In this document: positions 22,918 to 33,800 of the stretch, piece after piece | Layout of the letters: the number at the start of each line of letters is the position of its first letter | Position numbering within the stretch: the stretch's first letter is position 1 | Assembly: GCA_040437565.1 (NCBI GenBank) | Contig: JBDOQK010000007.1 | Coordinates: forward strand, 434,001 to 498,000 | Direction of reading: 5' to 3' | Length of the DNA stretch: 64,000 bases | Source: Albugo candida | Taxonomy: Eukaryota; Oomycota; Peronosporomycetes; Albuginales | Notes under the pieces: generated by a model | The model's input: the letters and a program-made list of their open reading frames with translations, nothing else | Told to the model about the DNA's origin: nothing | The model's database searches: none | Translations under genes and position numbers: made by a program

Positions 22918-24539
22918 CTATAATATCTTTGATCCGAGTCGTAGTTTATTCACTCGTGTTGACCATTGAGTGACAGATCGAGCGAAGTTCAGTGAGTGTA
23001 AAGTCCACAGAGATGATGACATCAGTACGATAGCACCAGTTTGATGCGCAATTCCAAGCGGAATCGGAACGCAGTTTAATAACGTCGTAATTCCCAAAAG
23101 CACCTTCAGAAAAAGTCAGTATGGTCATTCATCAATTCCAAAAGTCCTCAATGACCGACCTGAGACATAACCACTCCCATACTCAAATTCAGCGCCCCTC
23201 GCGCTTGTGAGGGTAATTGTCGCCAAATTTGAGGGCGGCGTGCAAGCGCATACACAAATGAGTACGCGCCCAAAGAACTTGACGCAAGAATGCGATGATC
23301 AAGCTGCACCAGTGCGATATTCTCGAATACGTTCTTGTACAGCGGTCGTAGATCGAATATCTCCTCGGGAATCCACTCGTCGTTCATTTTCGGGAACGTG
23401 TTGTAAGCCATTCCTGCATCCGTTCCGGCCACAAAAGCACCCGATAGGATAGTAAAGCCAAAAAGAGTAGCTGCTCGATGAAAGTATTTGCGAATGCGAA
23501 TTGTCTGCTTGAATACGTCAGGAGTCAACATTTCTCGAACATGAGCGAAATGAGAAGGAGGTTGCAAAAGAGTCAATCCTGTCCATGTAAGCATCGAAAA
23601 AGTCGTGAATGCCAATGTGAGCTACGAAAGACATGTCAGAAGAAGAATATTTAATGTGACGCAACGTACATGCGTAGCGAGCCGATACGGACTCACACGG
23701 ACTTCTTGTCGATGCTCCAGCTGATTACGTCCGTGATCTTCGAGCCCACTTCGGACCATCCACCACCCAATTAATCCCTATGGAATCATTTCAACACGAA
23801 CATAAAGAGCGAGAGCGGATCCAGCTGACCTGAGTCGCGCCAAGTCCGAGTAAAATGGCAAATCGATTCTTTAGCTCAATAGGAATGCGATTTCGCACAT
23901 AAAAGTAAGCTAATGGGAGACCATACACAGCGCCAATCACTCGGCCCAGCATCCGATGTCCATATTCCCACGCATAAATGTACTTGAATTCTGACAATGT
24001 CTACGCAATTCAATTAATTGGAGCGATCACGTAGATGAACGCTTACCATGCTTCCACGTTGTTGAAACTCTGGAAACTCTTTATACTTTTGAAACTCGTC
24101 CTCCCATTCTTCATGACTTAGAGGAGGTAGACTTCCTTGCGGCTTCCAATCCACCATCGAAAGACCCGAACGCGTCAGCCGCGTTGCACCGCCGACCACT
24201 ATTGTGGAGCCCACTAGAGACGCACATCCAAGAAGCCAATACGCCATCCATCGATTTGATGGAACATTATCGATGGTAGAAACGTCCGACGTAGTCTTTC
24301 AAATGAATTAATTGCAAGTTTTTAGAGTGGTGACAAGTGTACCCGACGAACGAAATGGCCAACTTTTGCGAAATTTAACGGTTTTCCGCTACAACGCGTT
24401 ATCGAAGGTAGATGATTGCCTGAGCGCAAAGCGTACTTTGCATGCTCCGTCTTATGCAATGTGTCAGTCAATGTCAATAGCCAAAGAAATAACGTACTCC
24501 GAGCCTGGAAACGTAACTCAATCGACCGACTGAAAACAT
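22918..24539 (-). CDS. COX15: Heme A synthase, mitochondrial (COX15)
   Basis: Inner-membrane enzyme that oxidises heme O to heme A for cytochrome c oxidase. Exons joined from the minus strand start MFSVGRLSYVSRLG (Arg/Ser-rich presequence) and pass through a second exon (TEHAKYALRSGNHLP...HFVRR) into the core. The conserved opening WLLGCASLVGSTIVVGGATR and RSGLSMVDWKP are present. So are the four heme-ligand histidines in context: YGHRMLGR, YFHRAATLFG, QLDHRILA and IAHQTGA. Eight membrane spans are visible. Short introns of about 45-60 nt fall between the spans; the last exon ends at the TAG at 22918-22920. The gene is head-to-tail with RA-PH-RGS and with the carrier gene. Confidence 0.93.
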
Positions 24540-24629
24540 AACTGATATCTGCAATGATTTATTAAAAATACACTCTGACAACTTCCACATGCCATGTGGA
24601 TGTTGCGCGAACGGAAGTTGTTATCAACC

Positions 24630-25713
24630 TTAAACACCTAGCTTGTCTTTACTGAGCTCATAAGTCGATATCATAATTGCACAAGATGGGGTGACGCGAG
24701 CTAATCGCGCTGTGAGCCCAGAAAACGCACCTGCCCACCCGTGGTTCTTAATCACCTGCTTCAGGATCATTCTACTCGATGCGTTCTTCGGAGCACTTTC
24801 GACTTGTTGTAATGTCTTGACGACATCAAACGGAGTCGTACATAACGCTGCCACCATTCCAGCAATAGCTCCACAAACGAAAGCTCGTTCCACACGACCG
24901 ACATCATAATTTCGGAAGGATTCATTCATACGGGTTTGAGATGTTTCATAACACGACCAATAAATAGCAGAGAATGGAACATCACGCGCTAATGTTGCTT
25001 GAAGGCCTTTGAAAATCGATGACGCGCCTTCATTTCGGATAACATTTTTAAATGTTTTGATCATGTTTTGCTTACCCGAGCTGCTTTGCATTCTCGTCCG
25101 TATCATTTCAATGGGTGATGTGATGGAAGCAGCAACAACTCGAGAAGATGCACCAGCCAGAAAAGGCATTGCAGTTTCTAGTGTTGGAAAGCGTTGGATC
25201 CCTTCCGAATGTAAAAAGTCATACGATATGTAGTACATTACAGTCGAAGGGATGGAATTGATAATCGTTGGAGAAAGTCCCGAGAATAATCCTCGAATTC
25301 CTTCTGTGTGTGCAATATATCGCAACGCCTGTAGGGTCCCATTAAATCTGAACGGAGTCGCAACGCATATCGTGCAGCTCGATCTTCGACAACACGCTGC
25401 AACATGGGATTTTGAGAATAGAGACTTTAAGCCTGTCCGCCGAGCAGATTTCTTCTTACACGCACATCGGCACTGCTCCAGCTATACAGAAGCGCATCGG
25501 TTAATTTCCGATGAGAATGACTTGGGAACGCAGACATACCACGTCGGTTATACTTCCTTTCGGACGATTCAAATCGTAAGATTTCGAGGAAGTCAAACCA
25601 ATTTGGGATTGGAGGCGCACTTTTGCAACATCGAGAGGTGTCACAAAGACAGATGAAATCATCGCCCCTGCGGAGGCTGCAAGCGCCTTCTTGAGCGTTT
25701 GATCAAATTCCAT
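24630..25713 (-). CDS. Mitochondrial carrier, SLC25A39/SLC25A40 (Mtm1) type
   Basis: Two exons (25522-25713 and 24630-25481) with a 40-nt intron give 347 residues. Three mitochondrial-carrier repeats are visible, with signatures VTPLDVAKVRLQ, SPIEMIRTRMQ and TPFDVVKTLQQ. The first matrix loop is unusually long and holds about nine cysteines (VVCLRSQ, EQCRCACKKK, AACCRRSSCTICVATP). A cysteine-bearing long loop is a hallmark of the SLC25A39/40 branch, whose human members import glutathione into mitochondria and sense iron-sulfur status. The substrate here is inferred from that. Length matches the family (about 350). It ends 90 nt before COX15 begins. Confidence 0.85.
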
Positions 25714-25821
25714 TGCGAAAATGACTTACAAGTGCATCTAACCAATCAGAGGTGATAAAGCTCATTATTGACCATTCATGTTTGTGTATAGATATGATTG
25801 GATGGATCCACACGTCAAGTG

Positions 25822-25921
25822 NNNNNNNNNNNNNNNNNNNNNNNNNNNNNNNNNNNNNNNNNNNNNNNNNNNNNNNNNNNNNNNNNNNNNNNNNNNNNNN
25901 NNNNNNNNNNNNNNNNNNNNN
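25822..25921. other. Assembly gap (100 N), 26-nt duplicated flank
   Basis: 25796-25821 equals 25922-25947, so this is a probable unmerged overlap in the repeat region. Confidence 0.95.
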
Positions 25922-25961
25922 GATTGGATGGATCCACACGTCAAGTGTAAATGCAGTGTAC

Positions 25962-26300
25962 CCTTCTTCTGCTCCATGATTTGCCTGAGCGATAGATTGT
26001 GCCTTTCCGTGAATGCTTCTAGCGTCTGCAGAGTACGAGCGCAAGGTTGTATCATCAAATGTTGCCGCTTGTATCCAGAAATCAATTCAGCCTTCTTCAG
26101 AGGTCAAAGAGATTATGCGCACATTTTCTTGATTCTTTGATCGGATCTTCTCTCTGCATTTTTTATCGCTTGAGAAACGGTCTGGTGGAATCGAATCTCT
26201 ACATGATTTTTTGTATGGTAATAATTCACGTTCATTCAGCGCCACTTTCAATAGAAGCGTCATGTTATATTGTCACCTATGACTCTTTCCTTCAGAGACC
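25962..26300 (-). repeat. Direct repeat block A, copy 1
   Basis: Closely matches 27517-27842 in the same orientation, with perhaps 20-25 scattered differences by eye. No intact frame common to both copies was recognised. Copy 1 is followed on the plus strand by the foldback at 26314-26532. Confidence 0.65.
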
Positions 26301-26313
26301 ACCAGGTTCAAAT

Positions 26314-26532
26314 AATCAATGTTAAAGTGATTGCCCAAAGAGAACTTGTGTTTCTTGATCGAAGTGATTATGCGCAATTCTTGCGTAATCACACTTGAAT
26401 CGCATCCACTTGAGAATGGGATGGAAACCGTTATCCTCGATGCAAACTTTTGATCCATGGACCTTGACACTATCATAATCACTTCGATCAAGAAACACAA
26501 GTTCTCTTTGGGCAATCGCTCTAACATTGATT
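26314..26532. repeat. Inverted repeat (59-nt arms, 101-nt spacer)
   Basis: Arms 26314-26372 and 26474-26532 are reverse complements except for two positions. The spacer carries sequence shared with the 16.1-16.4 kb repeat block. Relative to that block, one arm belongs to the element and the other looks like an inverted copy of it, as expected from a template switch. Confidence 0.8.
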
Positions 26533-26544
26533 CTGTGCGCCCGT

Positions 26545-26768
26545 CTTTATGCTTCCTCTGACGCTGATCCACTTTATCTGATATTTCCTATTTTACAGGC
26601 GGCCGTTGCCTTGAGCAAGTGTTCCAAATCTTTGGGGGTTGCATGTGTTGACAGATACAATTCCATATATTTCTTCAATTCTCAAATCACTCGGCTGGAA
26701 TTGGCTGCATCACTGTTCTGCTGGCTTCTTCAAGATGTGGCAGGTTATTTCTTTCCAATCACTGTTCG
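26545..26768 (-). repeat. Inverted copy of the 16.1 kb repeat block
   Basis: Minus strand reads like 16135-16370, including the LKKYMELYLSTHATPKDLEH frame. It breaks off at the gap at 26769. Confidence 0.65.
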
Positions 26769-26868
26769 NNNNNNNNNNNNNNNNNNNNNNNNNNNNNNNN
26801 NNNNNNNNNNNNNNNNNNNNNNNNNNNNNNNNNNNNNNNNNNNNNNNNNNNNNNNNNNNNNNNNNNNN
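26769..26868. other. Assembly gap (100 N)
   Basis: The flanks do not overlap. It joins two different repeat blocks, so the adjacency of these blocks is not proven. Confidence 0.95.
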
Positions 26869-27510
26869 CCTACAACACTGAAATGAATGATGTGACAACA
26901 ATCAGATCTAGTGTATATAACCTGGGTTTCATTCGTTTACTTGAGCTCTCTGTTCTCCAACGCTGTCTTCCATAAACGTTACCAGTGGACGACGATCGTG
27001 CGTGCGTTTCCCTTGATGATTGAGCTGTTTCTTCTTAATCTTCAGTGACCCATTTTTTTCAGAAAATCGTTGCAATAGAGCCATGCCTGGGGAAGCAATG
27101 TCAGTCTTTGCAGAGCTGGTGTACACGCCACCGACGATCATGAATGTGTTGATTGAGTTAGGTGGGGTCGAAATGCTTTGAATCAGCCCCTGACTCTTTC
27201 AGCTTCTTTTTCCCATACAGTTTTTGAAAGTGTCGGTAAGATATAATCATAAACTTCTAAGTCATCCTATTTTTTGTCAGCTCGATCATGCATTTGTGCA
27301 AGATAAGTGCAATCCCCATTATAGTTTCGTGATTACCGTATAATTTCCCACGGTCAGAATCTGCAGATGACGCCTCTAACTGTTCAACCAACTGCCTATC
27401 TTTCAGGGGTTTATCATTGTATATTGGTCTGTAGAACGCATGATTTCCCATCGCTTCATCACATGAAAGTTGAGAAACACATAGGAAATATATAATCAGA
27501 GCGAGCAAGG
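26869..27510 (-). repeat. Repeat family copy 3 (reverse orientation)
   Basis: Mirror of the 11.3-12.7 kb family. The minus strand holds the signal-peptide-like segment (LLALIIYFLCVSQLSC), then the frame ending CMIELTKNRMT at 27257, then MIVGGVYTSSAK to 26929. Upstream of the hydrophobic segment the frame runs on into repeat block A without a stop, unlike the 11 kb copies. Confidence 0.6.
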
Positions 27511-27516
27511 ATCTTC

Positions 27517-27842
27517 TACTCCATGATTTGCCTGAGCGATGGATTGTGCCTTTCCGTGAATGCTTTAGCGTCTGCAGAGTATGAGCGCAAGGTTGTATCA
27601 TCAAATGTTGCCGCCTGTAATCAGAAATCAATTCAGCCTTCTTCAGAGGTCAAAGAGATTATGCGCACATTTCCTTGATTCTTCGATCGGATCTTCTCTC
27701 TGCATTTTTTATCGCTTTGAGAAACGGTCTGGTGGAATCGAATATCTACATGATGTTTTGTATGGTAATAAATCAAGTTCATCCAGCGCCGCTTTCAATA
27801 GAAGTGTCATGTTATATTGTCACCTATGACTTTTTCCTTCAG
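27517..27842 (-). repeat. Direct repeat block A, copy 2
   Basis: Second copy of the 25962-26300 block. On the minus strand it precedes repeat family copy 3. Confidence 0.65.
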
Positions 27843-28283
27843 AGAGCTGTGCCTTTTCATCGAAGATGTCAAATATCTCTCTTTTCCAGATTACTTGTTA
27901 CTGACAAGGCTTGCAAACCGGTTGCCTATGCGACAGTTGGCTTGCTCTTCCTGCTGTAAATCGTTTTGTCCCCTTTCAAAGCCCATGGAAATTCAGTCCG
28001 TCTGACTTGAAGTATTTCACACCATGTTCAGCTCATATGATATGCACCCCGGAGCTATAATGTACCTTGTTGCTACAGCAGTTCGCACTGAATGCGTCTT
28101 GCTTTATTCTACATATTGGAGACTTGATTCGACGCAAGTATCACGACGTCGTAATATCGCTACTCAAATCGTAAGGTCCGCCTCGTAGCTCAAGAGGTCA
28201 TATACAGCGTTGTGCTAACTTTCGGATGCGGCACATACGTATTACCACTGAATTGTCGCCCGAACCTTGATCGCCGAGTTTTT
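27843..28283. other. Gene-free stretch
   Basis: No convincing coding or RNA gene was seen. Short frames only. Confidence 0.4.
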
Positions 28284-28424
28284 ACACAATTATATTCTGC
28301 GACTCTATACTTGAATTGGGAAAAATGGAGAATGTGTCGTAATCTGAAGACTGCCAGCAATTCAGATCACGACACATTCTCCATTTTTCCCAATTCAAGT
28401 ATAGAGTGCAGAATATAATTGTGT
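28284..28424. repeat. Long hairpin (about 64-bp stem, 12-nt loop)
   Basis: Arm 28284-28348 and arm 28361-28424 are reverse complements with a single one-base bulge and one mismatch. The loop is the 12 nt at 28349-28360. RNA from either strand would fold into an almost perfect stem, like a small-RNA precursor. Confidence 0.85.
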
Positions 28425-28597
28425 AATATAGTACCATACTGAAGCTTCGTCAAAAAGCACATGTCTTTCACACCGTTTTCGCATTTGACGCTCACTTCAC
28501 CTACCGCCGCCCATTTCTATGCGATAGAGAGCCCACGGTCGTCGATAAAAGTATTAGTGTACTCGATTATACTTCGATGCAACTGACGAGATCTCGT

Positions 28598-28939
28598 TTA
28601 GTGTTTTCTCACGTGCCACTGCATTCCTTGGGTCGACTCTTGCAATTTTTTCGATGCAATCGTTCGCGCATCAGCAGTGTGTTCGACCTTGTACTGTACC
28701 CTTGCGATGACCATGCGAAAGTAATAATCGCTGTTTGCACAGTGAGACGCTCCATACATAGAATTGTATATCCTGTATTCATAAGCAGCGCGTCGTTCCT
28801 TCTCATTTTTTGCCGCATCGATTACTTTCCTGGGAACATAAATCTTACATTGCGCTTGAAACACTGCAAGCCAACAGTTTGAGAAGTGAACAGCGTCTTG
28901 ATTCAGGTCAGCCAGAAAACTCGTTCTTGATGGTTTCAT
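28598..28939 (-). CDS. Hypothetical protein, doubtful
   Basis: A 113-codon ATG frame with plausible composition (QAQCKIYVPRKVIDAAKNEK) and no recognised domain. It is flanked by the two hairpins. The frame stays open upstream to about 28980, so it could be an exon of a larger spliced gene. Confidence 0.3.
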   Translation of the reverse strand: MKPSRTSFLADLNQDAVHFSNCWLAVFQAQCKIYVPRKVIDAAKNEKERRAAYEYRIYNSMYGASHCANSDYYFRMVIARVQYKVEHTADARTIASKKLQESTQGMQWHVRKH

Positions 28940-29051
28940 CCAGAAAAGTGAATCTCGACGAGTTGTCCTTCACATTATCTTCTGCCGAAGCGAAGGTCTT
29001 CGTGTCATGTGCCTGTCACTAGTCACTTTGCAGTGGGAAATGGCCTTCCCG

Positions 29052-29190
29052 ATATTGTGGCGATACACATCCCTGTTTATGTTCGCAAGAAATACATCGA
29101 GGTTTGATCTGCTGTTCGCTGACCTCGGACACGCAAGTCAAACCTCGATGTATTTCTTGCGAACATAAAAGTGATGTGTATCGCCACTAT
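29052..29190. repeat. Long hairpin (about 53-bp stem, 30-nt loop)
   Basis: Arms 29052-29107 and 29138-29190 are reverse complements apart from a 5-6 nt internal loop near 29070-29075 and small end differences. Unrelated in sequence to the 28.3 kb hairpin but of the same size. Confidence 0.85.
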
Positions 29191-29320
29191 AGTGTGTTTC
29201 CATGTCATATCTAATAATCACTACAATAGATCAAGTAGATTGGCTCCCCTTAAAGTACAATAGTAACGAAACACGCAAGATACATGATAAGTACCCTTAC
29301 TCCATCAAATACGAATACAG

Positions 29321-29480
29321 CATGGGCTATTGATTCTCTGCTGATTTATTCCGACGAGTAAAAAAGGGTATATCTGGCATCATTACTTGAAGAGCGAGCG
29401 CATGGGCTATTGATTCTCTGCTGATTTAATCCGACGAGTAAAAAAGGGTATATCTGGCATCATTACTTGAAGAGCGAGCG
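29321..29480. repeat. Tandem duplication, 2 x 80 nt
   Basis: 29321-29400 is repeated at 29401-29480 with one base difference (near 29348/29428). The near identity implies a recent event. Confidence 0.9.
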
Positions 29481-29769
29481 CAATAAACATATGTAATACT
29501 TCATGCTGAGGATGTCATGCGTCTGTAGTGCATACGGGACTGCAATCCTATATACACGGTGAGCAAAATACAATAATTTGATTATTGATACGGCTTTGCT
29601 ACTTTCTTTCCACGTACTATAAGCTCCGTCATCACAGCATAGACTTTAAAAGAATCTAGCACAATTTGAAAAGAGTAGTAGCAGATGGGGATGAAGCGTT
29701 GCTGGTAATTGCAATAATCCAACCTTTCACTTTCAAATCCTTTTGGCATGGAATGATCAGACGTGCAGT

Positions 29770-30847
29770 CTAGTAATCTTGGAGTGAAGCAGAGATAGCT
29801 ATTGCAATATCGTCAGCGGTTGATTGTCTTTGAAATCGCATCGTTGATGCGTCGTGATGAGAAGTTTTTTCCTCCACTTGTCGCTGCTAAGAAATGACGA
29901 TGAGTACTAAAATGACACCAGTTCAGGTAATAATGCGGTGGATTCTTACGGCTGTTCTCTCTGATTCGTTTATTGAGTTACTTTGTGATGCTATTGTAGA
30001 GCGTAACGTATTCAATTCCTCTTCCTTTCTTCTGGTTTCCTGTTCGGCCTGTGTGAGCTCCAGAAATATCCGCTCGCACGAGAAGTCATAATCAAAAAGC
30101 TCCTGCAATAAATCACACGGGATAAGTTTTCACATCCAATAGTGCGTTTGATGGTCAAGTTGTACAGCATTCAAGGACAAAGTGTCGTTCCATACTATTT
30201 CTTCGGGAGCTGGAATAATTTCACTGGTCAATTTTGTTTCTGCATACTATTTAACAAAATTAGTGCATTAGCTTCACCTCCTGCAGCATCACAAGCAGTT
30301 TCTTCATACTTTCATCAATGACTTGAGTGGATCCGTCGTCGGTGAGAGCGGCCTTGTTGTCATCGTTTCAAAACCGGGATTTAGTTGTACAAATATACTA
30401 GTTTGATCGCGATCGGTTAAAATCAAAAAGTAATAAAGATTCTCATAAATTACACAGAATATCAACCTAATTCTGTAAATACGTCTAATTGTAGCGGCAA
30501 TAGCTCTCATTATAATGCAGACTACCCATGGACTTGGAATTTAACATCTTGAAACCCATTTGATGACATGGGAAGTTGTGTATGTGAGAATCGAGTATCC
30601 TCTCGCAAGTGGTCAATTAGCGACACTTGTGACACAATACTCGTTCCACACATACGGAAGCTAAACTTTGACGTAATGTAAAAAAATCCAAGCAACAGAT
30701 CAGTCAACAGTGCTTGATAAAAGCTTAGCAAGGCATCTGTCCTTTTAGAAATAGCCCATTGCAAGTGCATCGTCGCATATGAACACGCCAACTGGATGCT
30801 TCAGGATTTGCGATGCAAGCGATAAGTTCTAGCATTCGTGAGAGCAT
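29770..30847 (-). CDS. Spliced gene with UIM-like C-terminus, unrecognised
   Basis: The 3' part is firm. An exon at 29950-30102 (ELFDYDFSCERIFLELTQAE..., coiled-coil-like) ends in a GTAAGA donor. The last exon at 29770-29883 follows a CAG acceptor, ends with TADDIAIAISASLQDY and stops. Upstream, an exon beginning YAETKLTSEIIPAPEE (about 30190-30260) joins in phase 0. Further upstream two frames compete around 30290-30400 (NPGFETMTTRPLSP or DESMKKLLVMLQE), and the likely N-terminus is MLSRMLELIACIANPE at 30847. The end matches a ubiquitin-interacting motif core (acidic, I-x-x-A-I-x-x-S). No family recognised; a ubiquitin-linked role is only inferred from that motif. Confidence 0.55.
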
Positions 30848-30899
30848 GGCGTATCGGCAAAAGTGTAAATCACAGCAGCGGTGCAAAAATCACTACAGT

Positions 30900-33800
30900 A
30901 TAACTACGTGTATCCATCAATTTGACAAGATTGAGTGATGTTTACGCTTGGCACTGGTCACTCGACTCCCAAGAGCCTAGTCTCTTCATTTCAAGTATCC
31001 ATATATATATTTAAATTCATGAAGCTTCTTGTACTTGGTGGTAGCTAGCCAGTATGAAACTTCAGACGACGGAGTCAGAAAGTGAGGATGGAGCGTAGAT
31101 CGAAGTTTGGTTGCTGAACAGGTATACTCCAAGTCAAGATCCAAATGCCGGGGGCTGATACGTGTGGAACTTGAACAATGGAGTGTTTCATGAAGATCAG
31201 TCGAAGGATAGGAAAAACTGCATCCATCCTTGTATTTTGGTGCGTAAGACTCATAAAAACGAACGCATGAATACAGCGCAAAGGAAAGCTATCGCAGTGT
31301 TACTGCCAGTTTAACTTGACACACTCTTATTCGTTTAGTCGTGAGAATTTCAGTGTTTGTGCAATTATGGACTTCACGATACCGTCCGCGCTAAGCCAAC
31401 CTGTTGCCACCCAAAGGGCTTATTATCTTGCCGTCTCTTTTACTACTTCGCTAAAATACTAAGAGAAGTGAAGAAAAAACCCACCAACACGAGCCTTTTG
31501 ATAGCCAAGCGATACCGAAATCTCGATCCTCTCATAAATGAGTAATGATATGTCCACATTTGCCATTCTGTAATTCCAGGCATCCAGTTACTGACACAAA
31601 TTCAGATTTCTTCTTCCTGCCAGTTCAGAAAGATGTGACTTATTGGTTGAAGTCCGATATATGTGATCACTGATTGGACTTGTTCATGCGCCTTCATCCC
31701 ATCTGTGATCCACGTAGCTGGACTCTGATTGCGTTACATGTATACCTGTATACCTGCATGTCACTTATGGTGTGGCTCCAGCGTCAGCGACCAATTATGC
31801 ACTCGTTTTGAATGTTGTGCAACAATTCATTGAGCGAGAAATCATCATTGCAACGAACGTATAGAAAATGAAGAATAGTCCATCCAGAGCTCACAATTGT
31901 TGCTCGTTGTGCGTGCATTAGACGCTGGCCGTATCAGACTTCAAGAAACCAAATAATACGATTGTAACATCTCTTTCGAAGAAAGCGAATGGCCTCACGC
32001 AGTCAGACGCAGAAAATGTGAATTGCTGTCAATGAGAGATTGACGGGCAGGCATTACCGATCATCAAGCTAATAAATGGAAGAAGCTTTAGGGATCAAGA
32101 ATTGTTTAGCTAGTTGATCCTATTACAAACAACTAGGTCTCCCAGCTAATCCTCAAACAAATCGATTACGATCTTTCGGTTCTCACGTCCACCCTTTTCC
32201 TTTTGTCCTCAGAGCGGCGATGAACACTGCCCGCATAAAGCGTGTCGTGCTTATATGTAACAGCGCCCCAATCGTGTTCGAGACTGTGATTGCACTCTAC
32301 CTCATGGCATTGTGCTCACTACCGTCCCAATCGTTTGTGATCCAGGTAAACACGTGGTCTTGTCAGCACAGGCTTTGCCAACTAATTCAATAAAAAGATG
32401 ACCACTTCCATTCGAGCCACGCCATTAACCATTCGAGACTGTACTAGCCATCCTTTCATTCGACACGATCGTGACTACCTCTACTCTTCAAACGAATTCT
32501 TTTTCCCATGACCATGGTAGAGAGGTTGAATTTCGACTGGGTGAGGGTCCGTGCTACCTAGTTGCGGCTAAACTTCGACAGCGTGTTGAAACGAATGCTT
32601 GCCTCTGTTTTATACTCGCAGTCTTTCCCCGTTGCCACCGATTGATGGACTTCGTCATCATCGTGATCCAAATGAAGCGGTGCGCAATACTCGGGATGCA
32701 CTCCCACCGATGATCCGTCCGAGAAGCGTAAGCAGAAACATCATCCGATGTGTGCGACAGCAAAGGGCAACGCGACAAGATTGCGTGGTCTACTTCCTCC
32801 ACCCGTCACCAGCTGTAACACGATGATACGCATCCTGTCTGTCCAGCGACGCTTGTCTCAGCCAACAAGCCTGACGAGCCTTTGTTACTTGCTTGGTTTT
32901 ACTAAATTTCACCATTGCGTCTTCAAGCTTACTTGTCGCGTCATCATGTCTTACCGCATGCGACACAGACCTTCCTAGAAGTGTGTGCATCGGAACCCAT
33001 CAGCTATCTACGAGGTAAAGTCTGACTGCCTTGTGTTCGGCGTTCTGCTCCTTCCCTGTAAGAGCTGATGAGCTGTTGTCGCTGGATATCTTGTATTCGG
33101 TAAGGCAATTCCAGGAAGAATGCCTTGTAACTTCGACAACTGCGTTGAACAGTGTAGGTATCTTTGTCGCTCATATATGGTGACGCTGGAATCGTGTATG
33201 CAACGCCAGCTCATACGTGAACAGAAAACAGTCTTCACACTGGCTAGATGGACGCACGGGATCCCAGAATGCTTCCTTTTTATGCCAACGTCAATTGATT
33301 TCGGATTTCGACTGTGGCTGACTTGATCGAGGTGTGACTCCGTACGCGGCCGCTTCTGAAAGGCTTTACCATCGATAGTGAGACGGGTATATACGTCATG
33401 CGCTTCTTGGTATTCTTGCATCTTCTACTTCAGTACGAATATTTTAGTTAGTGAGATAACCATCAAAATTGAAGCAAATGAAGACGCGTTTAACATTGGT
33501 GTCGGATTAAAAGGTGGTGAAAGGAAGGTGAATTGTGAACATTAGACTCAGAAATTTCGTAATCAATCCGATTGATTATCAACTGACAAGACCTAGTTAC
33601 TTGTAATAAGTAAAATCTGGTTGCGTAAGTTTGCAAATCTACAAGATCCTACTACAAAAATTAATGGTTCAGACCCGAAGGCCAAGCTTATGCGTAGACT
33701 GTACGGATTCAAATACGATGCTTGTTCAATGATGATGCCACGATGATCCTTGTATTACGCATGGCGTTGATCTTTTTATCTCTTTATTTCTTCAATGAAA

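Noticed and set aside
29052-29190. Hairpin as terminal inverted repeats of a DNA transposon
   Set aside because: The arms enclose only 30 nt and there is no target-site duplication or transposase, so a small-RNA or foldback explanation fits better.
33008-33421. 137-codon minus-strand frame in the 31-35 kb gene-poor stretch
   Set aside because: No domain, no splice context, unusual composition; not enough to call a gene or to name a mobile-element family.
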